Source: Comamonas resistens | GTDB taxonomy: Bacteria; Pseudomonadota; Gammaproteobacteria; Burkholderiales; Burkholderiaceae_C | Direction of reading: 5' to 3' | DNA: 64,000 bases | NCBI RefSeq assembly: GCF_030064165.1 | Contig: NZ_CP125947.1 | Location: 1,178,001-1,242,000 of the forward strand | Shown here: piece by piece, positions 8,951-17,936 of the stretch | How positions within the stretch are numbered: position 1 is the stretch's first letter | Layout: every line of letters begins with the position of its first letter | Position numbers and translations under genes: made by a program | The notes under the pieces: generated by a model | Database searches by the model: none | What the model saw: only the letters and a program-made list of their open reading frames with translations | Told to the model about the DNA's origin: nothing

Positions 8951-9580
8951 ATGACACCTCCCGATTTCCCCACTCCATCCGCTGACAGCGATCTGGCATT
9001 GGTCGAGCGCGCCAATGCGGGCGACACCCGGGCCTTTGAGCTGCTGGTCATCAAATACCAGCGCCGTATCGAGAGGCTGGTGGGCCGCATGGTGCGCGAT
9101 GTGGATATCGTGCAGGACATTGCGCAGGAAACCTTCATCCGCGCCTACAAGGCGCTGCACCAGTTTCGGGGCGAGGCGCAGTTCTACACCTGGCTGTACC
9201 GCATTGCCGTCAACACGGCCAAGAAGACGCTGATGGAAATGCACCGCTCTCCGGTCGTGACCGAGAGTGCGTTACACACTGGGGGTGACGAGGATGAAAC
9301 TTCTTCTCTCGGACGAGAACTAACTACCCAGGAAACCCCGGAAACAGTATTGGCAGCTCAGGAAATTGCCGAAGCCGTCAACGCTGCGATGGAGGCTCTG
9401 CCCGAGGATTTGCGCCAGGCGGTCACGCTGCGCGAGATCGAGGGCCTGAGCTATGAGGAAATTGCCCAGGCCATGGACTGTCCCATTGGCACGGTGCGAT
9501 CACGCATCTTTCGGGCGCGTGAGGCAATTTCGGCAAGGGTCAAGCCCTTGCTGGAGCGCCAGACTGGCAAGCGTTGGTAG
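8951..9580 (+). CDS. rpoE: ECF sigma factor RpoE (AlgU type)
   Basis: This 209-residue group 4 sigma factor binds RNA polymerase to transcribe envelope-stress genes. Region 2 spans about residues 20-95 (LVIKYQRRIERLVGRMV, DIVQDIAQETFIRAYKAL, FYTWLYRIAVNTAK) and region 4 about 140-195 (LPEDLRQAVTLREIEGLSYEEIAQAM, with GTVRSRIFRAREAI as recognition helix). The anti-sigma gene follows after 26 bp, and the MucD protease after that. I found no convincing sigma-E type promoter directly upstream, so it may be read from fabF or ygfX. Confidence 0.95.
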   Translation: MTPPDFPTPSADSDLALVERANAGDTRAFELLVIKYQRRIERLVGRMVRDVDIVQDIAQETFIRAYKALHQFRGEAQFYTWLYRIAVNTAKKTLMEMHRSPVVTESALHTGGDEDETSSLGRELTTQETPETVLAAQEIAEAVNAAMEALPEDLRQAVTLREIEGLSYEEIAQAMDCPIGTVRSRIFRAREAISARVKPLLERQTGKRW

Positions 9581-9606
9581 TACAGCAGGACGAGCAGGTG
9601 AACTTC

Positions 9607-10404
9607 ATGAATGACGATCTGATCAAGCGCGAGCAGCTTTCGGCTCTGGTGGATGGCGAAGCCGCCTCGCAGCACATGCAGGCCGTGCTTTCTTATGCGG
9701 AAAGTGACGATGGTCAGCAATCCTGGCGCATGTACCACCTGATTGGCGACGTGCTGCGTTCGCCCGAGTTGGCGCATCACAGCTGCCACGACATTCTGAG
9801 CGGTGTGCGTGCCCATATGGCGCGCGAGCCCCTGTGCGGTATCGATCTGGGTATCCAGCCAGAGTCTGCCCATAGCCTGCTGACTGGCGAGCTTGAGCAA
9901 ATTGCGCCAGCAGACATGGGCAAGAAGCAAGGCGGTAGCGCGACTGTGGTGTCCATGCCCGCACGGCAGGCGGCCAATGCATCGGTGTTCCGCTGGAAGA
10001 TGGCCGCCGGCTTTGCCTCGGTGGCTGCGGTTGCGGCCGTGGGTTGGGGCGTGATGCTGGCGGGTGGCGGTTTGGGCGGCCGCCAGGGCACGCAGCTGGC
10101 TGCGGTCACGCCTGATGCGGTGGTCGTGGCTTCGGCCCCGGCCAGTGCTGCAGCACCTCTGTCGGTCAATACACTGGCCGGCATTCAGGCTGCCGAGCAG
10201 GAATCGGGCATTCCTCTGGGGGCACAAGCCCAGTCTTCTTCCGTGGTGGCGGTTGCCGGCCCCAATGGCCAGACCGTGATGCTGCGTGATCCCCGTCTGG
10301 ATGAGTTGCTGGCAGCCCACCCGCAATACAGCAGTGCCCCGAATCTGCAAATGCCGGCCAGTTTTTTGCGCAATGCAAGCTTTGGCTCGGCCACTCGCCA
10401 TTGA
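9607..10404 (+). CDS. rseA: Anti-sigma-E factor, RseA/MucA type
   Basis: In this 265-residue protein the N-terminal cytoplasmic domain (KREQLSALVDGEA, then SWRMYHLIGDVLRS, about residues 6-58) is the RseA N-domain that sequesters sigma-E. A single membrane segment lies near residues 130-155 (AAGFASVAAVAAVGWGVMLAG). The periplasmic tail ends with DPRLDELLAAHPQYS and MPASFLRNA, the usual betaproteobacterial MucA-like ending. ATG 9607 was chosen over TTG 9574 and GTG 9598, which precede the domain without adding conserved sequence. The partner gene rseB is not found downstream. Confidence 0.9.
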   Translation: MNDDLIKREQLSALVDGEAASQHMQAVLSYAESDDGQQSWRMYHLIGDVLRSPELAHHSCHDILSGVRAHMAREPLCGIDLGIQPESAHSLLTGELEQIAPADMGKKQGGSATVVSMPARQAANASVFRWKMAAGFASVAAVAAVGWGVMLAGGGLGGRQGTQLAAVTPDAVVVASAPASAAAPLSVNTLAGIQAAEQESGIPLGAQAQSSSVVAVAGPNGQTVMLRDPRLDELLAAHPQYSSAPNLQMPASFLRNASFGSATRH

Positions 10405-10682
10405 TGCCGGATATAGAGGTGCCGATAAGGTTTCAGGTCTTTTGGCGCTCTAACGCTTATCCTGTCTGTGCAGGAAGCTATTGATTTTGAAATTCTGGTC
10501 CTCAGTTGCTATAACAGCCGTGACTGCTGGGCAGCAGATTTCGGCTGAAAGCTGTCTTTGCCCCTACCGGCGCCTTCATGGCTTTGCCAGAATGGGGCGC
10601 TAAGCCTGTGAACTCACGATCAGACTGTCCCGTTGGACAATGACCCGGTCTCTTCAGACATATTGAACAAGGAACGATAACG

Positions 10683-12179
10683 ATGCGCACACCTGCCTGG
10701 AGGATGCTCAAGTCCCAAGTCTCCGCCACCGCCTTGGCTTCTGCCATGGTCGTGGCCGCTCTGGCGGGTGGCGCTATGCTGCCGGTCACTGCGGCACATG
10801 CGCAGAGCGCCGCCGCCGCGCGTGGTTTGCCAGACTTCACGGACCTGGTCGATCAGGTCGGGCCCTCGGTGGTGAATATTCGCACGCTGGAGAAAGTGTC
10901 CAACAACGCCGGTGATGCCCTGGGCATGGATGAGGACATGCTGGAGTTCTTCCGTCGCTTTGGCCTCCCCGTGCCCAATGTGCCGCGCCAGCGTGCGCCC
11001 AAGGGCGGGCAGTCCGAGGAAGAGCAGCCACGCGGCGTGGGCTCGGGCTTCATCCTCACGGCCGACGGCTATGTGATGACCAATGCTCATGTGGTCGATG
11101 GTGCCGATGAAGTCATAGTCACGCTGACCGACAAGCGCGAGTTCAAGGCCAAGATCGTAGGGGCCGACAAGCGCACCGATGTGGCCGTGGTCAAGATCGA
11201 CGCCAAGAACCTGCCTGCCGTGAAGATCGGCGATGTGAGCAAGCTGCGCGTAGGTGAATGGGTGATGGCCATTGGTTCGCCCTTCGGGCTGGAGAACTCG
11301 GTCACGGCCGGCATTGTCTCGGCCAAGCAGCGCGATACCGGCGACTACCTGCCCTTCATCCAGACCGATGTGGCCATCAATCCCGGCAATTCGGGTGGCC
11401 CGCTGATCAATATGCGTGGCGAAGTGGTGGGCATCAACAGCCAGATCTACTCGCGCTCGGGCGGCTTCATGGGCATCAGCTTTGCGATTCCCGTGGATGA
11501 GGCGATTCGCGTCAGCGATCAGCTGCGTGCCAGCGGCAAGGTCACGCGCGGACGCATCGGTGTGCAGATTGGTCCCGTGACCAAGGAAGTGGCCGAGTCC
11601 ATAGGCCTGGGCAAACCTGAGGGCGCTCTGGTATCGGCCGTCGAGCCGGATTCTCCTGCAGCCAAGGCAGGGGTGGAAGCCGGTGACGTGATCACCAAGT
11701 TCGAAGGCAAGGCCATCGAGAAGGTCTCCGATCTGCCGCGCATGGTGGGCAATACCAAGCCCGGCACCAAGAGCACGATCACGGTGCTGCGCCGTGGCAA
11801 GCTCAAGGATCTGAGCTTGGTGATTGCCGAAGTGCCCAGCGACGAGGCGGTCAAAACCAAGGCGGGCGCTGACAGCAGCAAGCCATCTCAGGGCGCGTTG
11901 GAGAACAAGTCCCTGGGCTTGAAGCTGGGTGAGCTGACCGCCGCGCAGAAGAAGGAGCTGGCCGTCAAGGGCGGTGTACGCGTCATGGCGGCCGTGGATG
12001 CCGCAGCCCGCGCCGGCCTGCGCGAAGGCGATGTCATCCTGCAACTGGCCAATGCGGAGGTCACGGACCTCAAGAGCTTTGAAGCGGCCTGGGCCAAGGC
12101 TGACAAGTCCAAGCCCGTTAACGTGCTGGTGCGCCGTGGCGACTGGGCGCAGTACGTGCTGATTCGCCCGTCCAAGTAA
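10683..12179 (+). CDS. mucD: Periplasmic serine protease, DegP/MucD family
   Basis: This 498-residue secreted protease/chaperone has a signal peptide whose hydrophobic core spans residues 14-36 and a likely cleavage after Ala40 (AHA). The trypsin-like triad is His136 (TNAHVV), Asp166 (RTDVAVV) and Ser237 (NPGNSGGPL). Two PDZ domains follow, about 270-375 and 395-495. It degrades misfolded envelope proteins and in Pseudomonas restrains AlgU. An AAGGAA site precedes the ATG. It occupies the place after rseA where rseB would normally intervene. Confidence 0.94.
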   Translation: MRTPAWRMLKSQVSATALASAMVVAALAGGAMLPVTAAHAQSAAAARGLPDFTDLVDQVGPSVVNIRTLEKVSNNAGDALGMDEDMLEFFRRFGLPVPNVPRQRAPKGGQSEEEQPRGVGSGFILTADGYVMTNAHVVDGADEVIVTLTDKREFKAKIVGADKRTDVAVVKIDAKNLPAVKIGDVSKLRVGEWVMAIGSPFGLENSVTAGIVSAKQRDTGDYLPFIQTDVAINPGNSGGPLINMRGEVVGINSQIYSRSGGFMGISFAIPVDEAIRVSDQLRASGKVTRGRIGVQIGPVTKEVAESIGLGKPEGALVSAVEPDSPAAKAGVEAGDVITKFEGKAIEKVSDLPRMVGNTKPGTKSTITVLRRGKLKDLSLVIAEVPSDEAVKTKAGADSSKPSQGALENKSLGLKLGELTAAQKKELAVKGGVRVMAAVDAAARAGLREGDVILQLANAEVTDLKSFEAAWAKADKSKPVNVLVRRGDWAQYVLIRPSK

Positions 12180-12432
12180 GCGCGATGAAACCAACAGGTC
12201 TGGCATTCATTTCATGATCTGGAATGAGGTGCAAGACCTGTCCCCTCAGTGACCCTATGCCATTGGGTAGAATCCAACGCAAATGCATGGTGGTTGGACG
12301 CAAAAAAATCAGCACTTACGGGCGGTTTTCAAGCGGTGCAAAAGCCTTTGCAATCCCCGGCCGCTGATGGGTAAAAGGCATCTTCTGGTTTGTGAATAAG
12401 TTGTTGATAAATGAAGTCGAAAATCACAAACC

Positions 12433-12460
12433 GGAACTTGTCAAGCCTTGCTGGGTCTTT
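12433..12460 (+). promoter_or_regulatory. Candidate sigma-E promoter upstream of lepA
   Basis: GGAACTT (12433-12439) and GTCTTT (12455-12460) are separated by 15 bp, close to the E. coli sigma-E consensus. The location next to the rpoE-rseA-mucD genes fits. A competing reading is a sigma-70 element with TACAAT at 12479-12484 and TTGTTT 15 bp upstream. Confidence 0.45.
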
Positions 12461-12483
12461 GTTTGAGGCCAGTTTTGCCTACA

Positions 12484-12525
12484 ATGAAGTCCCAACTATC
12501 GCAGTTGCCAAAGATTGTTGGTTAA
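12484..12525 (+). CDS. Possible 13-codon leader ORF before lepA
   Basis: ATG to TAA encodes MKSQLSQLPKIVG. Its stop codon abuts the first base of the terminator stem at 12526, the spacing expected if translation were to affect the hairpin. No strong ribosome-binding site is visible, and TACAATG could instead be a -10 element. Listed as a possibility only. Confidence 0.25.
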   Translation: MKSQLSQLPKIVG

Positions 12526-12556
12526 GGGCGCGCCGCTGAGGGTCGCGCCCTTTTTT
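12526..12556 (+). terminator. Intrinsic terminator immediately upstream of lepA
   Basis: GGGCGCG pairs with CGCGCCC across an 11-base loop and is followed by TTTTTT. It lies 50 bp before the lepA start and downstream of both candidate promoters, so it could act as an attenuator or end a short RNA of roughly 65-90 nt. Confidence 0.75.
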
Positions 12557-12606
12557 CTTGTCTCTGCAGACCACTGTTTTTCAATTCCAAGCTGTCTTTC
12601 TCGTTG

Positions 12607-14415
12607 ATGAACCACATCCGTAATTTTTCCATCATTGCGCACATTGACCATGGCAAGTCCACGCTGGCGGACCGTCTGATCCAGCGCTGCGGCGGCCTTG
12701 CTGCGCGTGACATGGAGGCGCAAGTGCTTGACTCGATGGACATCGAGAAAGAGCGCGGCATCACCATCAAGGCCCAGACTGCGGCCTTGCAATACAAGGC
12801 TCAGGACGGCAAGGTCTACAACCTAAACCTGATCGACACCCCAGGCCACGTGGACTTTTCCTATGAAGTCTCACGCTCGCTGTCGGCCTGCGAAGGCGGC
12901 TTGCTGGTGGTCGATGCCTCCCAGGGCGTGGAAGCCCAGACCGTGGCCAACTGCTACACCGCGCTGGATCTGGGCGTGGAAGTGTTTGCCGTGCTCAACA
13001 AGATGGACCTGCCCCAGGCCGATCCCGACAATGCCAAGGCCGAGATCGAGGACGTGATCGGCATCGACGCCAGCGACGCCATCCCCTGCTCGGCCAAGAC
13101 CGGCATGGGCATTGACGAGATCCTGGAAGCGATCGTGGCCAAGGTGCCTGCTCCCAAGGGCAACCCCGACGGTCCTCTGCGCGCCATGATCGTGGACAGC
13201 TGGTTCGACCCTTATGTGGGTGTCGTGATGCTGGTGCGCGTGGTCGATGGCGAACTCAAGAAGAACGAACGCTTCAAGATGATGGCGACCAATGCCGCCT
13301 ATGAAGCCAACAGCGTCGGTGTGTTCACCCCTGCCAACGAAGCGCGCGATTCGCTCAAGGCCGGTGAGGTGGGCTACATCATTGCCGGCATCAAGGAGCT
13401 CAAGGCCGCCAAGGTGGGCGACACCATCACGCTGGAAAAAAAGCTGCCCAATAATCAGGGCCCTGCCAGCGAGCCGCTGCCTGGCTTCAAGGAAGTCAAG
13501 CCTCAGGTGTTTGCGGGCCTGTACCCGACCGAAGCCTCCGAATACGACCAGCTGCGTGATGCGCTGGAAAAACTGCAGCTCAATGACGCCGCCCTGCAGT
13601 TCGAGCCCGAAGTCTCGCAGGCGCTGGGCTTTGGCTTCCGTTGCGGCTTCCTGGGCCTGCTGCACATGGAGATCGTGCAGGAGCGCCTGGAGCGCGAATT
13701 CGACCAGGACCTGATCACCACCGCTCCCAGCGTGGTCTACGAAGTGGTCAAGGCCGATGGCGAAGTCATCCAGGTGGAGAACCCTTCCAAGATGCCCGAT
13801 CAGGGCCGCATGGAGGAAATCCGCGAGCCCATCGTCACCGTGCATCTGTACATGCCGCAAGACTATGTGGGTCCGGTGATGACGCTGGCCAACCAGAAGC
13901 GCGGTATCCAGAAGAACATGGCTTATCACGGCCGACAGGTCATGCTGACCTATGAGATGCCGCTGGGCGAAATCGTGCTGGACTTCTTCGACAAGCTCAA
14001 GTCGGTCTCGCGCGGATATGCCTCCATGGACTACGAGTTCCTCGAGTACCGTGCCTCCGACGTGGTCAAGGTGGACATTCTGCTCAACGGCGACAAGGTC
14101 GATGCGCTGTCCATCATCGTGCACCGCTCGCAAGCCACCTATCGCGGCCGTGCCGTGGTGGCCAAGATGCGCGAGATCATCAGCCGTCAGATGTTCGATG
14201 TGGCCATTCAGGCCGCCATCGGTGCCAACATCATTGCACGTGAAACCGTCAAGGCCATGCGCAAGAACGTGCTGGCCAAGTGCTATGGCGGCGACGTCAG
14301 CCGCAAGCGCAAGCTGCTTGAGAAACAGAAGGCCGGCAAGAAGCGCATGAAGCAGATCGGCTCGGTGGAAGTGCCGCAGGAAGCCTTCCTGGCGATTCTG
14401 CAAGTGGAGGAATAA
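12607..14415 (+). CDS. lepA: Elongation factor 4 (LepA), ribosomal back-translocase GTPase
   Basis: This 602-residue translational GTPase begins [20 protein letters not shown] with the P-loop, then [16 protein letters not shown] (switch I) and [12 protein letters not shown] (switch II). The LepA-specific C-terminus is present ([20 protein letters not shown] and [15 protein letters not shown]). ATG 12607 was chosen; a TTG immediately precedes it. It is translationally coupled to lepB through a TAATG overlap. lepA-lepB next to the sigma-E cluster is a conserved arrangement. Confidence 0.97.
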   Translation: MNHIRNFSIIAHIDHGKSTLADRLIQRCGGLAARDMEAQVLDSMDIEKERGITIKAQTAALQYKAQDGKVYNLNLIDTPGHVDFSYEVSRSLSACEGGLLVVDASQGVEAQTVANCYTALDLGVEVFAVLNKMDLPQADPDNAKAEIEDVIGIDASDAIPCSAKTGMGIDEILEAIVAKVPAPKGNPDGPLRAMIVDSWFDPYVGVVMLVRVVDGELKKNERFKMMATNAAYEANSVGVFTPANEARDSLKAGEVGYIIAGIKELKAAKVGDTITLEKKLPNNQGPASEPLPGFKEVKPQVFAGLYPTEASEYDQLRDALEKLQLNDAALQFEPEVSQALGFGFRCGFLGLLHMEIVQERLEREFDQDLITTAPSVVYEVVKADGEVIQVENPSKMPDQGRMEEIREPIVTVHLYMPQDYVGPVMTLANQKRGIQKNMAYHGRQVMLTYEMPLGEIVLDFFDKLKSVSRGYASMDYEFLEYRASDVVKVDILLNGDKVDALSIIVHRSQATYRGRAVVAKMREIISRQMFDVAIQAAIGANIIARETVKAMRKNVLAKCYGGDVSRKRKLLEKQKAGKKRMKQIGSVEVPQEAFLAILQVEE

Positions 14416-15392
14416 TGCAAGTCATGCAGTGGATCACAGCCGTCATCCTGGCGGCCTTTGTCGGCTATATCGCAGCCTGGTACACCGGCTCCATCGAAGG
14501 CAACTTTGCCCTGCTGCTGTTTCTGGCGACCGTGGTGACCGGCATCTACTGGCTGGCAGAGCGCTTTTACTTCCTGCCCCAGCGCCGCGCTGCGGCAGCA
14601 GCGGTGGAGCAGGCCGCCGTGGAGCGCCGTGCCGAGCTCGATCGCATGGGCATCGCCAAGACGGATATCGAAGTCTCGGAAGAGGCCAAGGGCCGCATCC
14701 TCATGCAGCCCTGGTGGCTGGACTGGACCGCGGGTCTGTTCCCGGTGATCGCCATCGTGTTCGTGCTGCGCTCGTTTCTGTTCGAGCCCTTCAAGATTCC
14801 CTCGGGCTCCATGATCCCGACGTTGATGGTGGGCGACCTGATCCTCGTGAACAAGTTCACCTACGGCATCCGTCTGCCCGTGATCAACAAGAAGATCACC
14901 GAAGGCAACAAGCCTCAGCGTGGCGATGTGATGGTGTTCCGCTACCCGCCCCAGCCCACGCTGGACTACATCAAGCGTGTGGTCGGTGTACCCGGTGACG
15001 AGGTGGCCTACATCAACAAGCGCCTGACCATCAACGGCAAGGAGCTGCCCACACGCGAGCTGCCAGACTTTCTGGATCGCGACGTGATGCGCTACTTCAA
15101 GCAGTTCGAGGAAACACTGGGCGATGTGCCGCACCGCACCATCGTCAACAACGATGTGCCGGCCTTCATCCAGGGCGCCAGCAACTTCGAGTTCAAGGAA
15201 AACTGCCGCTACAGCGTCGAAGGCGTGACCTGCAAGGTTCCCGAGGGCTACTACTTCATGATGGGCGACAACCGCGACAACTCGCTGGACTCGCGCTACT
15301 GGGGCTTTGTGCCCGACAAGAACATCGTGGGCAAGGCCTTCTTTGTCTGGATGAACTTTGGTGACCTGAGCCGCATCGGCCGTTTCCAATAA
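14415..15392 (+). CDS. lepB: Signal peptidase I (leader peptidase)
   Basis: This 325-residue inner-membrane peptidase removes signal peptides from exported proteins. Membrane segments lie near residues 5-23, 31-48 and 106-122. The catalytic dyad is Ser132 in PSGSMIPTL and Lys187 in YIKRVVGVPGD; the C-terminal box is GDNRDNSLDSRYWGFVP. The periplasmic domain is the size expected for a gram-negative LepB. Its start overlaps the lepA stop by one base. A palindromic repeat follows it directly. Confidence 0.97.
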   Translation: MQVMQWITAVILAAFVGYIAAWYTGSIEGNFALLLFLATVVTGIYWLAERFYFLPQRRAAAAAVEQAAVERRAELDRMGIAKTDIEVSEEAKGRILMQPWWLDWTAGLFPVIAIVFVLRSFLFEPFKIPSGSMIPTLMVGDLILVNKFTYGIRLPVINKKITEGNKPQRGDVMVFRYPPQPTLDYIKRVVGVPGDEVAYINKRLTINGKELPTRELPDFLDRDVMRYFKQFEETLGDVPHRTIVNNDVPAFIQGASNFEFKENCRYSVEGVTCKVPEGYYFMMGDNRDNSLDSRYWGFVPDKNIVGKAFFVWMNFGDLSRIGRFQ

Positions 15393-15403
15393 TTCACGGC
15401 CAC

Positions 15404-15452
15404 GACTTACGCAAATCAGGCTCAGGCAAGCACTGTCTTGGTTGCGTAAGTC
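15404..15452. repeat. Copy B of the GACTTACGCAAA palindromic repeat (short form)
   Basis: Perfect 11-bp ends GACTTACGCAA and TTGCGTAAGTC flank only 27 bp. The left part TCAGGCTCAGGCAAG matches copies D and E (36725, 36812), so it looks like an internally deleted copy. Confidence 0.85.
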
Positions 15453-15524
15453 CCAATAGCATTCGTTTCGTCAGTTTTCAGGAATGCGCGGGCAGGGACA
15501 TGTCCGCCTAGGGAGGGAAAAAGC

Positions 15525-15875
15525 ATGAAGCATCTCGCATCGCGTAGCCGCCAGCGCGGCCTGTCCTTTATCGGTCTGGTGTTTCTGGTGGCCATTCTGG
15601 TCGCTGTGGTGGGGATTGGCGCACAATCGGTGCCTGTCCTGCTGGAGTACCAGGCCATCACCAAGGCTGCCAACAAGGCCGCCGCTGAGGGCAACACCGT
15701 CGCCGAAGTCAAGGCCAGCTTTGACCGATCGGCCGCCATTGACGACATCAAGTCCATCACTGGCAACGACCTGCAGGTGAGCAAAGTCAATGACAAAGTC
15801 GTTGCGGGCTTTGAGTATTCCCGCGACATTCATCTGGTAGGTCCGGCCTACCTTGTTTACCGTTTCAAGAAATAG
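15525..15875 (+). CDS. DUF4845 family protein
   Basis: This is a 116-residue protein with an N-terminal RQRGLSFIGLVFLVAILVAVVGIGAQ segment, resembling a type IV pilin or signal-anchor start (one membrane helix, about residues 14-36). A short exported domain ends in GPAYLVYRFKK. DUF4845 genes sit between lepB and rnc in many proteobacteria, as here; no function is established. GGGAGGGAAAA precedes the ATG. It is 9 bp from rnc, suggesting one operon. Confidence 0.8.
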   Translation: MKHLASRSRQRGLSFIGLVFLVAILVAVVGIGAQSVPVLLEYQAITKAANKAAAEGNTVAEVKASFDRSAAIDDIKSITGNDLQVSKVNDKVVAGFEYSRDIHLVGPAYLVYRFKK

Positions 15876-15884
15876 ACCTTTCAG

Positions 15885-16568
15885 GTGGAACCTGCTCTAG
15901 TCGCACTGCAGCAAAGGCTGCAACACCAATTCGCCAACCCGACTTTGCTGCAGCGTGCCATCACGCACCGCAGTTTTTCGGCCGACAACAACGAACGCCT
16001 GGAGTTCCTGGGCGATTCGGTGCTGAGTCTGGCCATCTCCAGCTTGCTCTATGCCAAGCTGGCCTCCATGCCCGAAGGCGATCTCTCGCGCGTTCGGGCC
16101 AACCTCGTCAAGGAAGGCACGCTGCACAAGATTGCATTGCAGCTGCAGCTGCCCGAGCTGCTGCGCCTGGGCGAGGGGGAATCCAAGTCCGGCGGCAAGC
16201 AGCGTCCCTCCATCCTCGCGGATGCCGTGGAAGCGCTGATTGGCGCCGTCTATCTGGACGCAGGCTTTGCTGCGGGTGAGAAAGTCGTACACCACCTCTT
16301 CGAGGGCGTGGACATCAACCCCCATATGCGTGCTGCGGACAAAGACCCAAAAACCGCACTGCAGGAATTGTTGCAAGGCAAGCGCATGAAGCTGCCGCAA
16401 TACGATGTGGTGGAAATTACCGGCGCCGCGCACAAGCAGACCTTCAAGGTTCAGTGCACGGTGGCTGAATGGAATATCAGCGCCCAGGGGCAGGGAGCCT
16501 CCCGCCGCATGGGCGAGCAGGCAGCCGCTACTGCCGTGCTGGAAATATTGAAAGCCAGAAAACCATGA
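15885..16568 (+). CDS. rnc: Ribonuclease III
   Basis: This 227-residue double-strand RNA endonuclease processes rRNA precursors. The signature [14 protein letters not shown] (about residues 37-50) carries the catalytic acidic residues, and a C-terminal dsRNA-binding domain spans about 155-224. The start is GTG at 15885, giving [12 protein letters not shown]; no ATG lies before the domain. The stop overlaps the era ATG by 4 bp, a conserved rnc-era coupling. Confidence 0.96.
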   Translation: MEPALVALQQRLQHQFANPTLLQRAITHRSFSADNNERLEFLGDSVLSLAISSLLYAKLASMPEGDLSRVRANLVKEGTLHKIALQLQLPELLRLGEGESKSGGKQRPSILADAVEALIGAVYLDAGFAAGEKVVHHLFEGVDINPHMRAADKDPKTALQELLQGKRMKLPQYDVVEITGAAHKQTFKVQCTVAEWNISAQGQGASRRMGEQAAATAVLEILKARKP

Positions 16569-17668
16569 CCGATGCTGCTAAGAAAAAAATAGCAGGCACC
16601 GCAGGTGCAGCAACCGCCAAGGGCCAAAAAGGCCCCAAGGCTGTGACTACCGATATCAGCGACCCCAGCCTGGACTACATCAGTGCCATGCTGGCGGCAG
16701 CCAAGCCCGGCAGCGCGCCTACGGCCATCCGTGACGAAGAGGAGGCCGAGCCTGCCCGCGTCTACGCGCCAGAAGAGCAGCGCTGCGGCCTGATCGCCAT
16801 CGTGGGCAAGCCCAATGTGGGCAAGTCCACGCTGATGAATGCACTGGTGGGCCAGAAGATCTCCATCACCTCGCGCAAGGCCCAGACCACGCGCCACCGC
16901 ATCACGGGCATCCGTACCAAGGATGAAACCCAGTTCGTCTTCGTGGACACGCCCGGTTTCCAGACCAAGCATTCCACGGCCCTGAACAAGTCGCTGAACA
17001 AGACCGTGATGGGCGCGATCGGCGACGTGGACCTGATCCTGTTCGTGGTCGAAGCGGGCAGCTTCACCCTGGCCGACGCCAAGGTGCTGAGCCTGTTCAA
17101 GCCCGGCATCCCCACGCTGCTGATCGCCAACAAGCTCGATACCGTGGGCCGCCGCGCCGAGATCGCGCCCTGGTTGCGCGACATGCAGGAGCGCCATCCT
17201 TTTGCCGAGTTCGTGCCCATGTCGGCCAAGAACAAAAAGGATATCGAGCGCATGTTCGGCATCTGCTCCAAGTATCTGCCCCAGCAGCCCTGGTTCTATG
17301 GCCAGGACGAGCTGACCGACCGCAGCGAGAAGTTCCTCGCGGCCGAAACCGTGCGCGAAAAGCTGTTCCGCTTCACGGGCGACGAGCTGCCTTACACCTC
17401 CACGGTGGTCATCGACAAGTTCGAGGAAGAACCCAGCCCCAAGTTCGGCCGCTTCATGCGCATTGCCGCGACCATCGTGGTCGAGCGCGATGGTCACAAG
17501 GCCATGGTGATCGGCCAGGGCGGCGAGCGCCTCAAGCGCATTTCCACCGAAGCCCGCCAGGAGCTGGAAAAGATTCTGGACGCCAAGGTCTTCCTGGAGA
17601 TCTGGGTCAAGGTCAAGTCGGGCTGGGCCGACGACGAAGCCCGGGTCAAATCCTTCGGCTACGAATAA
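16565..17668 (+). CDS. era: GTPase Era
   Basis: This is a 367-residue ribosome-assembly GTPase. The P-loop GKPNVGKST lies at 81-89, followed by DTPGFQT, NKLD and, C-terminal, a KH RNA-binding domain ([12 protein letters not shown]). Era binds 16S rRNA during 30S maturation. It is longer than the roughly 300-residue E. coli protein because about 70 residues, Ala/Lys-rich then acidic, precede the G domain. The ATG overlapping rnc supports the long form, although a start inside the extension cannot be excluded. Confidence 0.96.
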   Translation: MTDAAKKKIAGTAGAATAKGQKGPKAVTTDISDPSLDYISAMLAAAKPGSAPTAIRDEEEAEPARVYAPEEQRCGLIAIVGKPNVGKSTLMNALVGQKISITSRKAQTTRHRITGIRTKDETQFVFVDTPGFQTKHSTALNKSLNKTVMGAIGDVDLILFVVEAGSFTLADAKVLSLFKPGIPTLLIANKLDTVGRRAEIAPWLRDMQERHPFAEFVPMSAKNKKDIERMFGICSKYLPQQPWFYGQDELTDRSEKFLAAETVREKLFRFTGDELPYTSTVVIDKFEEEPSPKFGRFMRIAATIVVERDGHKAMVIGQGGERLKRISTEARQELEKILDAKVFLEIWVKVKSGWADDEARVKSFGYE

Positions 17669-17670
17669 GT

Positions 17671-17870
17671 GACCCCCACGCTCGCTCACTGCGTGTGCTT
17701 GCTGCCCCCCGAGGGGGCCCTGACCCGGCTTAGGCCGGGTTTTGCCTTGGGGCGGCCCGGCAAGAAAAGGTGCCCCCACGCTTCCTCACTGCGTGTGGTC
17801 GCTGCCCCCCGGGGGGGACTGACCTGGCTTGCGCCGTGCTTTGCCTTGGGGCGGCCCGGCGGCAAAACCG
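17671..17870. repeat. Two tandem ~100-bp G/C-rich repeat units
   Basis: Unit 1 (17671-17770) and unit 2 (17771-17869) share CCCCCACGCT, TCACTGCGTGTG, GCTGCCCCCCG and TTGCCTTGGGGCGGCCCGGC in the same order at a 100-bp offset, with scattered substitutions. Each has internal G-run/C-run hairpins. They fill the era-recO gap. The arrangement resembles spacer repeats I associate with Comamonadaceae genomes. Confidence 0.8.
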
Positions 17871-17936
17871 CCTTCCTCTCGGTTCCGTTGGGGTTTCGGG
17901 CGCAGCCATGCGCCGCTGCCAAAGCTGGAGTGCCTC

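Larger units (their letters stand above)
12180..12606. other. 427-bp gap between mucD and lepA
   Basis: It holds an imperfect inverted repeat at 12194-12241 (ACAGGTCT and AGACCTGT with further pairing inside, no T run), a sigma-E-like promoter at 12433-12460, a 13-codon ORF at 12484-12525 and an intrinsic terminator at 12526-12556. Bases 12245-12430 show nothing I can name. Confidence 0.7.

Noticed and set aside
12871..14403. 510-codon minus-strand frame opposite lepA
   Set aside because: Antisense shadow of a highly conserved gene; composition typical of reversed coding sequence.
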